From Gliomastix tumulicola (Eukaryota > Ascomycota > Sordariomycetes > Hypocreales > Bionectriaceae), in the NCBI GenBank assembly GCA_001599755.1, contig BCHX01000002.1, positions 4,074,330-4,138,329 on the forward strand: DNA of 64,000 nucleotides, read 5' to 3'. The notes under the pieces were generated by a model, which was not told where the DNA came from, searched no databases, and saw only the letters and a list, made by a program, of their open reading frames with translations. Every line of letters begins with the position of its first letter. Positions within the stretch are counted from its first letter, which is position 1. The position numbers and the translations under genes are program-made. Shown here piece after piece: positions 45,533 through 56,511 of this stretch.

Positions 45533-46440
45533 ATGTTCCTGCAACGCTCAGCTGTCGCCGCCGCTCGCCGTGCCGCCGTGCCGCGTGCCGTCCGCACTTT
45601 CTCGACCTCCTTCATCCGCTGTACGTCGCTTGCTCCCGGGCCGGGAAGGGGGGAAAGGAGAAAACTACTACGACAACGGGTCCAGTCGGGATGGGAGCAA
45701 AGGGCTAACGCAATTGTGAACCAGACGAGGCTCCCAAGAACCCCAGCACGCCCAATGACCAGGCTGCTGCCCTCGCCGGCACCGCCGAGAAGAAGGTCGG
45801 CTCCTACAAGACCTTCACCGGTACGAAAGTCCACACCCACGCCACCAAATTCCGATCCGATAAGCATCAAAAGATGGAGGGGGCAATTGGGGTAAAAAAG
45901 GGAAAGAAAGCTGACTAGGGGAGAATAGAGGTCAAGGGCGAGGCCGACCTCTTCGGTCCTGGCGCCGCCCCCGGCAGCGTCCCTACCGATCTCGAGCAGG
46001 CCACCGGTCTCGAGCGTCTCGAGATTCTCGGTAAGATGGAGGGCGTCGACATCTTCGACATGAAGCCCCTCGACGCCAGCCGCCTCGGCACAATGGAGGA
46101 CCCCATCGTCGTCCGCTCCGCTGGCGAGGAGCAGTTCGCCGGCTGCACTGGCTTCCCCGCCGACTCTCACAACACCACCTGGCTTCGCGTAAGGAAAACA
46201 CATCCAAGCTTATCGTCCCCCGGCCCCGGACGAGTGGAAGTGGCGAAGAGGATGGCTAATCGGCTGTTGCATAAATAGATGACCAAGGACCGCCCTCTCG
46301 AGCGCTGCCCCGAGTGCGGCTCCGTCTACAAGATGGACTACGTCGGCGCCGAGGACGACCACCACCACCACGACCACCCCGAGTTCGAGGAGCCCAAGAC
46401 CTTCGCCGACTTCGTCAAGCCTGAGTACCGCTACCGATAA
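45533..46440 (+). CDS. COX4: cytochrome c oxidase subunit 4 (COX5B orthologue)
   Basis: Four exons (45533-45620, 45725-45820, 45929-46188, 46279-46440) encode 201 aa, with introns of 104, 108 and 90 nt and correct phases throughout. The first exon is an Arg/Ala-rich mitochondrial presequence (LQRSAVAAARRAAVPRAVRTF). The mature part holds DLFGPGAAPGSVPTDLEQATG, LEILGKMEGVDIFDMKPL and GTMEDPIVVRS. The zinc site is Cys134, His142, Cys158 and Cys161, spaced as in yeast Cox4. The protein is a nuclear-encoded subunit of respiratory complex IV in the inner membrane. A His-rich loop (DDHHHHDHPEF) near the C-terminus is a small lineage-specific addition. The unspliced frame from 45533 reaches 45895 and is not the product. 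Confidence 0.95.
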
Positions 46441-46797
46441 ATGTGCAGCTAGGAGCTTGTCGCTCTCTCGGTACGGCGCGTTTGTAATCAAAGGATAGGG
46501 GAGCAGCATGGGGAGTTGGTATATCAATAGAAGACGGAGGGGGCTCAGCGATGCCACGCTACGGGTGTGGACGTGTAGATTACGGTGACTCCTTTCATTT
46601 GTCAATTCACACAAAATGAGTAGAGCTTTTGCATACTGTCTTTGTCTGTTTGCTACCATGTATCCGTGCACCACCCCGCCTCATGAAAGCCGGAGTGATG
46701 CTACCCATGATCTTCCAGCTAAGAAAGCTCCCAGTCGACGGCTGTCTCTTAGCATAGCTCTATACTGGGGCTACACCGCGTATCCAAGAATAGAGTA

Positions 46798-47003
46798 CAA
46801 CCACCAGCAGCCCCTGACAGCGAATCCAGCGCCATGGTGCCATTGATACACACGACATATCCATGCAAGACACGGAAGATAAGGACCCTAAAGACCATGT
46901 CCTGAGCTTCAGAGTCCTTATCTTCGGTGTCTTGCATGGACATGTCGCGTGTATCAATGGCACCATAGGGGCTGGATTCGCTGTCAGGGGCTGCTGGTGG
47001 TTG
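46798..47003. repeat. imperfect fold-back inverted repeat, ~90-bp arms
   Basis: The left arm (46798-46886) matches the reverse complement of the right arm (46914-47003) with about five mismatches and one single-base gap; the loop is about 27 bases. Shared landmarks are CAACCACCAGCAGCCCCTGA at the outer end and GATAAGGAC at the inner end. No target-site duplication is evident beside the arms. Confidence 0.85.
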
Positions 47004-47211
47004 ATGTTTCGCAAAGGAGGAAGCATCCAGCTCGTCGATGACGTGAGTCAAGTACTCTATCTCGTAGGCAGTTAGTCATAAGACGCTCCTTTGAAATTGG
47101 TATGACCGGACGTACGGATGTATTGCTAGTAGAGCGTGGTCGTTGCGCGAAGCTTGCTTCCAGCTCATCAACCAGGACGTCTTGAATCTGCCCATGTGAA
47201 GACCACATCAT
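46914..47211 (-). pseudogene. possible remnant of a small spliced gene
   Basis: On the minus strand two short gene-like stretches follow each other. The first begins MMWSSHGQIQDVLVDELEASF. The second reads EYLTHVIDELDASSFAKHQ and then DSESSPYGAIDTRDMSMQDTED. Between them lie a GTACGT donor-like and a GACTAAC branch-like sequence. The second stretch runs into the fold-back repeat and continues as its own antisense copy, so any original C-terminus is lost. I recognise no family; this may be chance coding potential. Confidence 0.3.
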
Positions 47212-47387
47212 CTCGGGGGCGTCATGTGATCAACCGAGTGTGAGAGCGCCATATCACAATAAAACGATGCACCCCTGGCAAAGGATGGGCTGGCACCTGG
47301 TAAGCACAGGCTTCCACGGTGTGATTTGCCGGATCTTGTCGTCTGAGAGAACTGGCATCCCGCGGCAAGGTCTTGAGCTCAAATGCC

Positions 47388-47903
47388 TCAACCGTCCTCC
47401 TCATCGAAGCTCAGCTTGATCTTCTTCGCCTTCTTCTTCACCTTCTTCTCCCTGGGCTGGTCCTCCTTGTCGTTCTTGTCTGCTTTGGACGCTTCAGATA
47501 ATGGTGTCTTATCCTCTGCAGCATCACCAATGACCTTGCCCACCTTTCGCTTCCGCCCTCCGATAGACGCTGCCGATTTGGCCGACGCTTCGGCCCCTCC
47601 CTCTTTCTTAGCCTCGCCTTCCCCTTCATCCGCCTTGCCCTCCTCATCCTCATCCTCATCCTCCCTCTGTCTCACAGTCCCATCCTTCTCGAAATCGACA
47701 TCCACTACATTCCCATCCTCGTCGAGAACCACCGGTGCGTCCTCCGCCTCCTCGCTGTCGCTCCTCTTCTTCCCCAGCTGCCGCCGTCCGATGGAGGGAG
47801 CCTGGTCGCCGCCGCCGCCGCCGGCCTGGGCGCGCATGGCGGCCAGGAAGGGTGGGAGGGATGTGTCATACGACAGGTTCTTGGAGTTGATCTTTTGAGA
47901 CAT
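47388..47903 (-). CDS. DUF4604 (KIAA1143-like) protein
   Basis: The single exon from 47903 encodes 171 aa. The start is chosen because MSQKINSKNLSYDTSLPPFL is the conserved N-terminus of fungal DUF4604 proteins; an in-frame Met at 48071 would add 56 residues with no similarity I recognise. PSIGRRQLGKKR and PVVLDEDGNVVDVDFEKDG follow, then a highly charged, probably disordered tail of alternating Glu/Asp and Lys blocks (REKKVKKKAKKIKLSFDEE). The family includes human KIAA1143. Its function is unknown; composition suggests a nuclear protein. Confidence 0.82.
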   Translation of the reverse strand: MSQKINSKNLSYDTSLPPFLAAMRAQAGGGGGDQAPSIGRRQLGKKRSDSEEAEDAPVVLDEDGNVVDVDFEKDGTVRQREDEDEDEEGKADEGEGEAKKEGGAEASAKSAASIGGRKRKVGKVIGDAAEDKTPLSEASKADKNDKEDQPREKKVKKKAKKIKLSFDEEDG

Positions 47904-49416
47904 CGTGTGTGATTGTGCTAGGGGGGGGCAAGCAGGAATTGTCCCGATATCACGATCGATGGGCTCTGCGGGTTGCACAGTCTTTGTGCCCAAGGTCGGC
48001 GGGGGTTTTGTCGTCTGAAATGTTCCGATCCAGCGGAGCAGATTTTGCAGCCCGTCTAGTTGTGTTTGCACTCCCCAGTTGTTGGACTATGCTGTTGAAG
48101 AGGTAGTATCGCGGTGAGCTGAGACCCGAGTGAGGCGGTTGATGGATTGGAGTTGCAGATTAGTGAACCAAGCTTTCATTGGTGGGCCTTCTATGGAACG
48201 CAGGAGTCGCTATAGCCCCAGCAGAGAGAAGGGTCATCATCTGTGTCGCACAACCACTGTTTATTTGGGTAGTACCTCAATTTTCGGCCCTTCAGCACGA
48301 TCTATAAAATCAATGCTAGGTACTGTTTGAAAGCAAATATTCGATACAGATACTTAACTTGGTGCTGTGCTCGAAGCGCTGATCTCTACCTCACCGAGCC
48401 CACGCCGCCTCAGGAGTTCGTCAGAGGCTTCCATAGTGGCTCCAGAACGGCAGTTGAAGGCGCTGTAGCGCACAAAGTCCCATTCTGGGGCACCGAGCAA
48501 GCAACAAGTACAGCCAAGTAGCCCTACGCCAGATAGTCCGTGAGTAGTACTGGTGGGTACATTTATGCTCATCTCGTTTCATCCCAGATAAGGTTGGCTA
48601 CGCCATCTTCAGTGAAGCTTGGCTGGCCGCTCACGAACACTTTTCCAGGTTGCGGTGGCCTCCAAGTCAATTCCGTTGATGATGTTCGGCCCAAGTTGTC
48701 TCACTTGTGTTCTAAATTGGTAATCGCATTCGGCACACCTGCACACCATTACGGCTGGCTGCATCTCGCGAGCGGCCCTGATTGGTCCCCCATCTCCTTT
48801 TTCCAACTGACGATCCCCCCCCCCCCCCCCCGAAAACGAAACAGGAATTTATGGGTGGTGCGCAGGTGATTTTATAGGGGGGTACGCCTACTAAAACTCC
48901 CTCACCCTGGCCCTTGCTGGCCTGTTGAGCCACTCCCCCCCCCCCAAAGTTGATTTCAGTTGTCAATCGTGCATCTTACATTCCTCAGCAGCACAGCATC
49001 CTCTTCAACGCATCCCGACTCTACCCTCGACGCGCCTTGTCTCTGCCCTCGCCCCGGGGGGAATGCGGTGTTTGTGCGCCTGCCCTTCGTTTACCCTCGT
49101 GCGCTCGCTCGACCTTGCAACCTTGGCGACGGAATCCTGTTTCGACTCCCGGACCCTAATAACGACCAGAATACGTGGGCAGCCTGCAGGTGGCCACTAT
49201 CGCGACAGGGACAGTGGGCCTATCACGCGCGCTATCCAGGGGCTTTGCTCCCTTTCCTCAAATATTGCTTTTAAACCTGGAACAATTATTCTTTGCTTTC
49301 GACAGCGTGGCAACCCACCGGGACGACGAGATACTGTCGCCGATATCACCCTGCGCCTTCCGCCCTCTGGCCCCGACCCGGACTTCCTGCCTCGAGGCAG
49401 GCTTCACATCACAATC
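47904..49416. other. divergent promoter region with poly-C tracts
   Basis: These 1513 bases separate the DUF4604 and mannosyltransferase genes. C17 (48815-48831) and C11 (48935-48945) runs lie on the plus strand. The frame open from 48925 into the next gene is probably leader. No other gene is seen. Confidence 0.5.
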
Positions 49417-51143
49417 ATGGATCTGTTCAGGCGAGCGTCCAAGATGGCGCCGTCGGCCAAGTCCCTCGAGCTGCCGACATCAGACGACGACAAGAGGGAA
49501 TCATCCAGAAGCAAGGCCATGGCCTCCCGCCTGGCCCTCCTGAGGAGACCGCTGCGGTTACGGGGCAATTCGACCGTCTCCGTGCCGCTGGGAGTCGTAC
49601 TCGTCTTCCCCGTCTTCATCCTCATCCTCATCCTCATCCTCTTCGTTCGGCATCCGAGCTCCGCGGGGAGGTTACTCGCACCCGCCGGCGCGCCCCCGGC
49701 CATTCGGTATGGCCCTCCGCGAGTCTCCGTCACGCGACCAGCCTTTTCGTCTCTAACAGGTCTTGCAGGAAAATCAGCGAAAAGCACGACAAGGTGTTCG
49801 TCACCGGGTGCCTCGAGCCCGACACCAGCCAGCCACGAGCCAACGCCGCATTCGTCGTCCTCGCCCGAAATAAGGAGCTGGACGGCGTCATCCAGTCCAT
49901 GAAGTCGGTCGAGCGCCACTTCAACCGCTGGTACCACTACCCCTACGTCTTCCTCAACGACGGGGACTTCAACGAGACGTTCAAGGAGGCTGTCCAGAAG
50001 TATGCCTCCTCGCCCGTCGAGTTTGGCAAGGTCGGCCCCGAGATGTGGGGGTACCCTGACTGGGTGGACGAGAAGGTGGCCAAGGAGGGCATCGCCAAGC
50101 AGGGCGACGCGGCCGTCATGTACGGAGGGCTCGAGAGCTACCACCACATGTGCCGCTTCTACTCGGGTTTCTTCTTCAACCACCCGCTCCTCCTCAAGTA
50201 CGAGTGGTACTGGCGCGTCGAGCCCGAGATCACGTACTTTTGCGACATCACATAGTGAGTGGTGCACCCTCGTCCTACGTGTTGCGCTTTGCGCTTTGCC
50301 CCTCGGTGGTTGCATCATGCTTACGTTACACGCAGTGATCCATTCTTGAAGATGATTGAGCACAACAAGACGTACGGTTTCACAATTGCCGTCAAGGAGC
50401 TCCGCGAGACGGTGCCCAATATCTTCCGCTACGCCTCCGCCTACAAGCGCCTCAACAACCTGACCTCCCAGGGCCTGTGGGAGATGTTTGTCGAGCCCCA
50501 GGAGCCCGTCGACGAGCCCCTGCCTGACACGAACCCTCCGATTCCCGAGGAGATCATGCAGTCTGATCCCAAGAAGAATGCAGTCCCAGACGTTGACCCC
50601 GAGGCCATGGAGGGCGAGACGTATAACATGTGCCACTTCTGGTCCAATTTTGAGATTGCTCGCCTCGACTGGTTCCGCAGCAAGGAATACGGCGAGTTCT
50701 TTGATATGATGGACCGAAGTGGTGGCTTCTGGATGGAACGGGTAAGTCGCTTACGTGGCCTGGTGAACGGGATGACGATGATTTGCTAAACTTTGATATA
50801 GTGGGGTGACGCCCCTATCCATTCGCTCGCCGCCGGCGCTTTGCTCGGCACCAAGGATATTCACTACTTCCGTGACTTTGGCTATCGACACACCACCATC
50901 CAGCACTGCCCTGCCAATGCGCCTGCTCGACAGCTTCCCCGCTCTCCTTTCCTCGAGGAGACGACGACAGACGAGAAGAAGCGCAAGGAGGAGGACCAGT
51001 ACTGGGAAGACTGGGACGACGAGAAGGAGAATGGAGTCGGCTGTCGCTGCCGATGCGACACTGACATCGTCGACGTCGAGGGCAAGGAAGGCTCATGCTT
51101 ACCCGAGTGGGTTGACGTTGCGGGCGGCTGGGCCAGCCCTTAG
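49417..51143 (+). CDS. alpha-1,2-mannosyltransferase, KRE2/KTR family (GT15)
   Basis: Four exons (49417-49706, 49769-50254, 50336-50741, 50802-51143) encode 507 aa. It is a Golgi type II membrane protein: a short basic cytoplasmic tail, then a signal anchor at about residues 55-78 (VFPVFILILILILFV) and a luminal GT15 domain. Signature blocks include ANAAFVVLARNKEL, RHFNRWYHYPYVFLND, YEWYWRVEPEITYFCDI-TYDPF across intron 2, and NMCHFWSNFEIARLDWFRS then GGFWMER-WGDAPIHSLAAG across intron 3. The C-terminal CRCRCDTDIVDVEGKEGSCLPEW is typical of the KTR4-like group. These enzymes add alpha-1,2-mannose to O- and N-linked glycans of wall proteins. Intron 1 has two AG acceptors 9 nt apart (exon from 49760 or 49769). 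An acidic insertion (TTTDEKKRKEEDQYWEDWDDE) sits near the end. Confidence 0.92.
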
Positions 51144-52096
51144 AGCTTAGGGGATGAGGAACCTTCTTCAGCTTTCAAAACGCCGCACGCGCACACGACT
51201 TCGCTTCCAGACTTCGCTTTGCAAACTTCCTTTTTTCCTTCTAGAGCAGGGGCATGCTTGACACACAAGGCATACCTGTCGTTACGACTAAAGAGTAGGG
51301 TTCAGTTGGGAAACCAGAGGGGCGTTTTTTTGGCTTTCAGGGGAGAGATAATAGCAGCCCTCGTTTCTCCTCCCCCCTTTATTATTTTTTTGTCGCAGGC
51401 CACATATGCCCGGGGGCATCGCGCGCAAACCATCCAGGATAGAGACGGAGTACAGCCATGGGATTTGGCATACGATAGGAGAGATATTATTATTTCCTAC
51501 ACCTGTGGAGGGTGGCCACCGTTTGGTGTTTTTTTTTTCTTGTTTTCTTGCTTTCAAAAGACCGAACGATAGACCTTGGGGATCGACTTGATTCTGTATT
51601 CAGCATTGGTGTGGTGATGGGTGTTAATGAGGTTTGAATATACCTTGACCAACCAGATATTTGAAGGCTCTTACTCCGTACTGGGTGCTGGTGAATATCT
51701 CCTGACTTTGTGCCAATTGATGACAGGATCGTTGAGCTGTCTCTCTTGATTGCCGTTACGAAACCTCTGGGATCATCATTGGTCGCATACTGAACTACAG
51801 AACTTCGCCCTGTGATTTATGCATGAACGATATGCGCCATATAAACATAACGAATCAAAATCTAGTTAAGAGACCAATTGCTCTTGAACCTTCAAATGCG
51901 TTCATATACCGATAGGTAATCATCCTGTTGGATGCCTTGATCCCCGGAGGCAGAGGTGTAGGGTAGTCGCGCCGAAGTCCTGCACGTGACGCGACGGGAA
52001 CTCCAGAAAATTATCCTGGCTGGACCTGCAACTGCGATCCTGACCCTGCCAGCCTACGACCTCGACATATTCTCCCGAGTACGCCGTGCTGCCGCC
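51144..52096. other. intergenic region
   Basis: These 953 bases, with scattered T-runs, lie between two genes on the same strand. No gene is visible. Confidence 0.45.
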
Positions 52097-53062
52097 ATGC
52101 CTCCTCGGATACTCCCATTCAGCGCGGTCCGGTGCTGCGCCAGGACATCTGCGGCCCCGGTGAGCCAATTGACAGCCTCTCTCGCTGGGCTGTCTCTCCA
52201 GACTCGCCATGCCTCCATTCTCGGTAGTCTGGCCAACAACAAGGGCGCGGTGAAGGAGCGGAAGCGCGTCGGTCGTGGTCCGTCGTCTGGCCACGGAAAG
52301 ACGTCTGGTCGCGGTCACAAGGGTCAGGGACAGCATGGAAAGGTGAAGCCGTGGTTCCAGGGTGGTCAGACCCCTTTGATTGTCAAGAAGGGTAGGAAGG
52401 GTTTCGACAACTGGTGAGTACCGTCGCCGGGTGCCTATTGGGTGGCCAGGAAGAAGGAAGGAGAATTTCATGCTGACGCTGATTGGACTAGGCGTGCGCC
52501 GATTATGAGCGAGGTGAACCTGGACAAGCTCCAGGACTGGATCAACCAAGGCCGCATCGATCCCACGAAGCCGATTACCCCAAAAGAGCTTATCGAAAGC
52601 CGACTGGTCGGAAGCGTCAAGGATGGAATCAAACTGCTTGCGCGCGGAAAGACCCATCTCTCCCAGCCCATCGACATCATCGTGTCCCGCGCCTCGGGAT
52701 CCGCCATCGACACCATCGAAGCCGCCGGCGGCAAGATCGTCACGCGATACTACACCAAGCTCGCGATCAGAAGACTCTTGACCGGCGAGAGCGTCAGCAC
52801 GGACAAGCCCCTCCCCGTGGGCAAGGAGCACGTCGAGTCGGTGCTGGCGGAGTGGCGGAAGAGCGGCGCCAGGTACAGGCTGCCGGACCCGACGGGCCGT
52901 GAGGACATCGAGTACTACAGGGACCCGGCGCATCGGGGATACCTGAGCTTCCAGCTCAAGGAGGGCGAGTCGCCCAGTCTGTACTTTAAGGTGCCGGGCA
53001 GGAGGAAGATCAAGACGGCCGTCAGCAAGGACAAGAGTAAGAAGGAGGAGACGCTCTGGTGA
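52097..53062 (+). CDS. MRPL10: mitochondrial large-subunit ribosomal protein uL15m
   Basis: Exons 52097-52413 and 52492-53062, separated by a 78-nt intron (GTGAGT...GACTAG), encode 295 aa. An Arg-rich presequence ([18 protein letters not shown]...) leads to [36 protein letters not shown], the canonical L15 N-terminus. [19 protein letters not shown] continues across the splice into [18 protein letters not shown]. The middle matches L15 in [22 protein letters not shown] and the [15 protein letters not shown] strand, with a fungal mitochondrial C-terminal extension ([19 protein letters not shown]). It is a core protein of the 54S mitoribosome. The start at 52097 is preferred over an in-frame Met at 51986 because the presequence begins there. 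Confidence 0.93.
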
Positions 53063-53816
53063 GCGTGTTGTACTATGCGATTTTAAATGTTCTAGAGACA
53101 GCGACGGAGGATATGCTGGGATTGCCCTGATCTGTACTATATACGGCGCATACAGCGTCTTGTTATCCAACTACTAACACAATGTGTATACTGTACGATT
53201 TGAGGCTGTTGGATTTGTCCATATCCTGGACGTCATTGATGTATTGCCTGGACGAATGCGATTGTAAGACTGTATAAATTGCTGCTGCATTACCAATGCC
53301 CTGATATAGGAATTCCCATTGACCTAATGCTGACATGCATGAGTTCCCTGTTTGCTGCCCTGGTTCCTTGTGTGACAGCTCGAATTTGTACCCGCAGCCA
53401 CTCACTGGCACTGGGCAACGCCATTTGGAGAGGTCGAAACAGCGCCACTAAAAGACTCCACCTGGAGCTTGACGCCTCTATCTGCGCAGCTTCCAACCTC
53501 CCATCATCACCTACGGAAACCCTTCATTACTCGCTGGCTTCTGCGCTAGGCCATCTCGTCCGTCTTTGCGCTGTGTTTCTGCGCAGCTGGGAATTTCATC
53601 TTCCCGATTGTTCTCCTGCCATTCATTGACCCATTGCGGACGTGGCGACAACCGGCTGATACGCACGCTCTTGCATCATCGCTTTCGCCCCGACGCCTCC
53701 TCAAATCGACCGCCAGCCTTCGGACCAGATTTCAAACGACACTACGCGCAGAATTGGTGCTTCTTGCTGCCCTATCCAATATCCGGTCGTGAGCTACGAC
53801 CACGAACCTGCCGATC
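53063..53816. other. intergenic region
   Basis: These 754 bases lie between uL15m and MVP1. Short frames only; nothing supportable. Confidence 0.45.
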
Positions 53817-56511
53817 ATGTCGCTCTTCGGGACGTCACCCACGGAGAACGAACCCTCTGCGCTGGCCTCCCCCAGCCAGAGCCGTGGAGGACGCGCTGGC
53901 GGCGGCGGCGGCGGCGGCGGCGGCAGCGGCCTCTTCGACGACGACGCGCCGCAGCAGAAGGCCTCGGGCGGGGGCCTGTTCGACAACGACGGGGGCAACG
54001 GCGACGACTCGCCCTGGTCGATGCCGACGCCGCGCAAGCAGCAGTCGCGCGCCCAGATGGTGCGCAACCTGCTGCCGTCCTCGGACGTGCCCGACGCCTA
54101 CATCGAGACGTTTGACCGCGTGAGCGAGGGCGCGGGCTCCGTGTCGGCCGACGGCGTCGCCAAGGTGTTTGCGGCCGCGCGGCTGCACGAGCCGGCGACG
54201 CAGACGAGGATCGTGACGCAGGTGGCGCCCGACACCCACGGCGACGACGTCCAGCTCGGCCGGGCTGAGTTCAATGTGTTCCTCGCGCTGGTGGGACTCG
54301 CGCAGGAGGGTGAGGTGATTAGCCTGGATGGGGTGGACGAGAGAAGAAAGAGTAAGTGTTCGATGTGCTATCTGGTGCTTCTGTGCTGTGATTCCCGCTG
54401 CCGGCGGCTGGTGGCCAATTCACTGTGTGGTCCCGCGTCACCACTTCCAACTTGGCCTCGGGTCACTCGATATCATTGCTTCGGCTTCGTTGCATCAACA
54501 TCGGTATCGGACGCCAAGTGGATAGTCCGATGAACGCAGCTGTCCCCTGTCACTTCTTATCAAATCACAGCAGCCATCGCCATGCACGTCGCCGAAGTGG
54601 AGACCTGACAGCTAATCACTTGCATCGTCCATTTAGACCTACCACAGCCCAAGCTCGCCGGCCTGACTGCAGAGCCTGTCCTGCCGCCAATCGAGGAGCT
54701 CGCTGCCAAACCGCCGCAGACCCCGATCAAGGACCCGCGTCCGCCGCGACAGACGCCCAACATCAACCAGACCGGCTCCCCGTCGAGGGCATTCCGTCCC
54801 GCCATGGATGATCCCGAGGACGATCCCTGGAACACGCCTGACGTCCACAAGAACCATAACCACGAGCAGCCGAGACCCAACGGAGGCAGCGCGCAGCACA
54901 ATACCAACGGCTTCAACGAGACTCCCGCGCCCACGATCGGCGGCCGCACAATCAGCCAGCATGTCGCGGATACGTCCAGCACACACGGGATAGCGCAGGA
55001 TGGTGCTGCTGCTCCTGCGCAGACCCCGGGCTGGGGTACCTACTTTGATGGCTCTGGCGCCGATGCTGGTTCGAACTTCAGCCACTCCACGCCTCAGGAA
55101 TCCATCTCAAGCCCCTTTGGGAATGATGGCGCAGCTGACCTGGGCGGCAACGGCCCTGGCCGAGCACCTGGCCCAAGCCAGCCCAGCGCGCCCGCTCGTC
55201 GGATTGGAGGCCACACGGGAAGCAGCGTGGAGGAGACGATCAATGTCGCTCTCATGCCCGAGAAGGAGGGCCTCTTCATGTTCCAGCACCACAACTACGA
55301 GGTCTCTAGCCCACGGAGGGGGAGCAAGGTCATCCGCAGATACAGCGATTTCGTCTGGCTTCTCGACTGCTTACACAAGCGGTATCCCTTCCGGGTCCTC
55401 CCACTCCTGCCCCCGAAGCGCGTCGCCGTCAACGGAAACCATCTCTCCAACGACGGCGCCTTCATCGAGAAGCGTCGACGGGGCTTGGGCCGATTCCTCA
55501 ATGCCCTGACGAGGCACCCTATTCTGAGCCAGGAACAGCTCGTCGTCATGTTCCTGACTGTCCCAACAGTGAGTTTGCAGAGCCCCTTGCTTTAGAGATC
55601 GCGCGCTAAAACTGACACCAAGTATCAGGAACTTTCGGTGTGGAGGAAACAGGCAAACCTCTCAGTGCAGGACGAATTCACCGGCCGCGGCCTGCCCCAG
55701 GGCTTGGAGGAGTCGCTCCCCGATGCCCTGGAGGAGCTGTTTGCCCGGACGCGAGCGGGCGTGCGGCGGTCGGCGGAGCTGTACATCAACGTGTGCCAGA
55801 TCATGGATCGTCTGGTGAAGCGACAGGAGGGTGTGGCTGCCGACCACGGGAGGATAGCGGCGCTGCTTGGAAGCCTCATCGAGACGTCGAATGACACGTA
55901 CGCCACCGACAACAACGAGGTGCCGCTGCTCAATGATGGTCTGACCGCCATGAGCAAGCACCTGCAGACGAGCCAAGCCCTCGTCGAGGATGAGAGCCGC
56001 GGCTGGGACGAGGGTGTCCTGGAAGACCTGAAGAGGCAGCGGGACTCGCTTGTGAGTGTGCGGGAGCTGTTTGACCGTCGCGACAGGTTGGACAAGGACA
56101 ACATCCCGTATCTCGAGAGGCGGATCCAGTCCAACGAGACCAAGTTGGCGAACCTGAGGTCAAAACCCGAGGGGATGGTCAAGGCCAGCGACATTGAAAA
56201 GGTCGCCGAAGCCATAATTAAGGTAAGAAACCCCCCTTGGTCACCCCTTGGTCACTCGAAGACTGCGGTGAACGCCAGCTAACCGGCTTTTCCACCTGCA
56301 GGATAAGGAATCGATCGTCCAGCAGCACAACCGCAGCGTCTTCGTCAAGGAGGCTATCCGCGATGAGCTCATCACGTTCCAGTCCTCTCAGTACCACATC
56401 AGCCGGTGGAACCAGGACTGGGCCGGCGAGCGCGCCAAGTACGCGGAGCTGCTCGCCGACAACTGGAGGAGACTCTTGGACGAGCTGGAGGGCATGCCCC
56501 TCGGGGAATAG
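53817..56511 (+). CDS. MVP1: sorting nexin Mvp1 (SNX8 orthologue)
   Basis: Four exons (53817-54351, 54637-55568, 55629-56222, 56302-56511) encode 756 aa. The N-terminus is Gly/Ser-rich (Gly9 run), followed by an EH/EF-like helical region (SDVPDAYIETFDRV; EFNVFLALVGLAQEG). A Pro/Asn-rich linker precedes the PX domain at about residues 375-480, with the phosphoinositide motif RRYSDFVWLLDCLHKRYPF and LPPKR. The C-terminal half is a BAR-like coiled coil (ELYINVCQIMDRLVKRQEGV; HNRSVFVKEAIRDELITFQ) ending RRLLDELEGMPLGE. Mvp1 tubulates endosomes and recycles cargo to the Golgi. Intron 1 is 285 nt, unusually long for this window, and its ends give ERRK-NLPQPKLAGL. Other introns are 60 and 79 nt. Confidence 0.9.

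Larger units (their letters stand above)
46441..47387. other. intergenic region with fold-back repeat
   Basis: These 947 bases lie between COX4 and the DUF4604 gene. They contain the inverted repeat at 46798-47003 and a possible broken gene on the minus strand, both listed separately. Confidence 0.6.

Noticed and set aside
48925..49416. N-terminal extension of the mannosyltransferase by 164 codons
   Set aside because: The frame is open, but the sequence has no protein character and would place the type II signal anchor far from the N-terminus, unlike the family.
49404..50636. 410-codon minus-strand frame opposite the mannosyltransferase gene
   Set aside because: Crosses two introns of the sense gene and shows no domain.
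51920..53170. 416-codon minus-strand frame opposite uL15m
   Set aside because: Antisense to a conserved ribosomal protein; no domain of its own.
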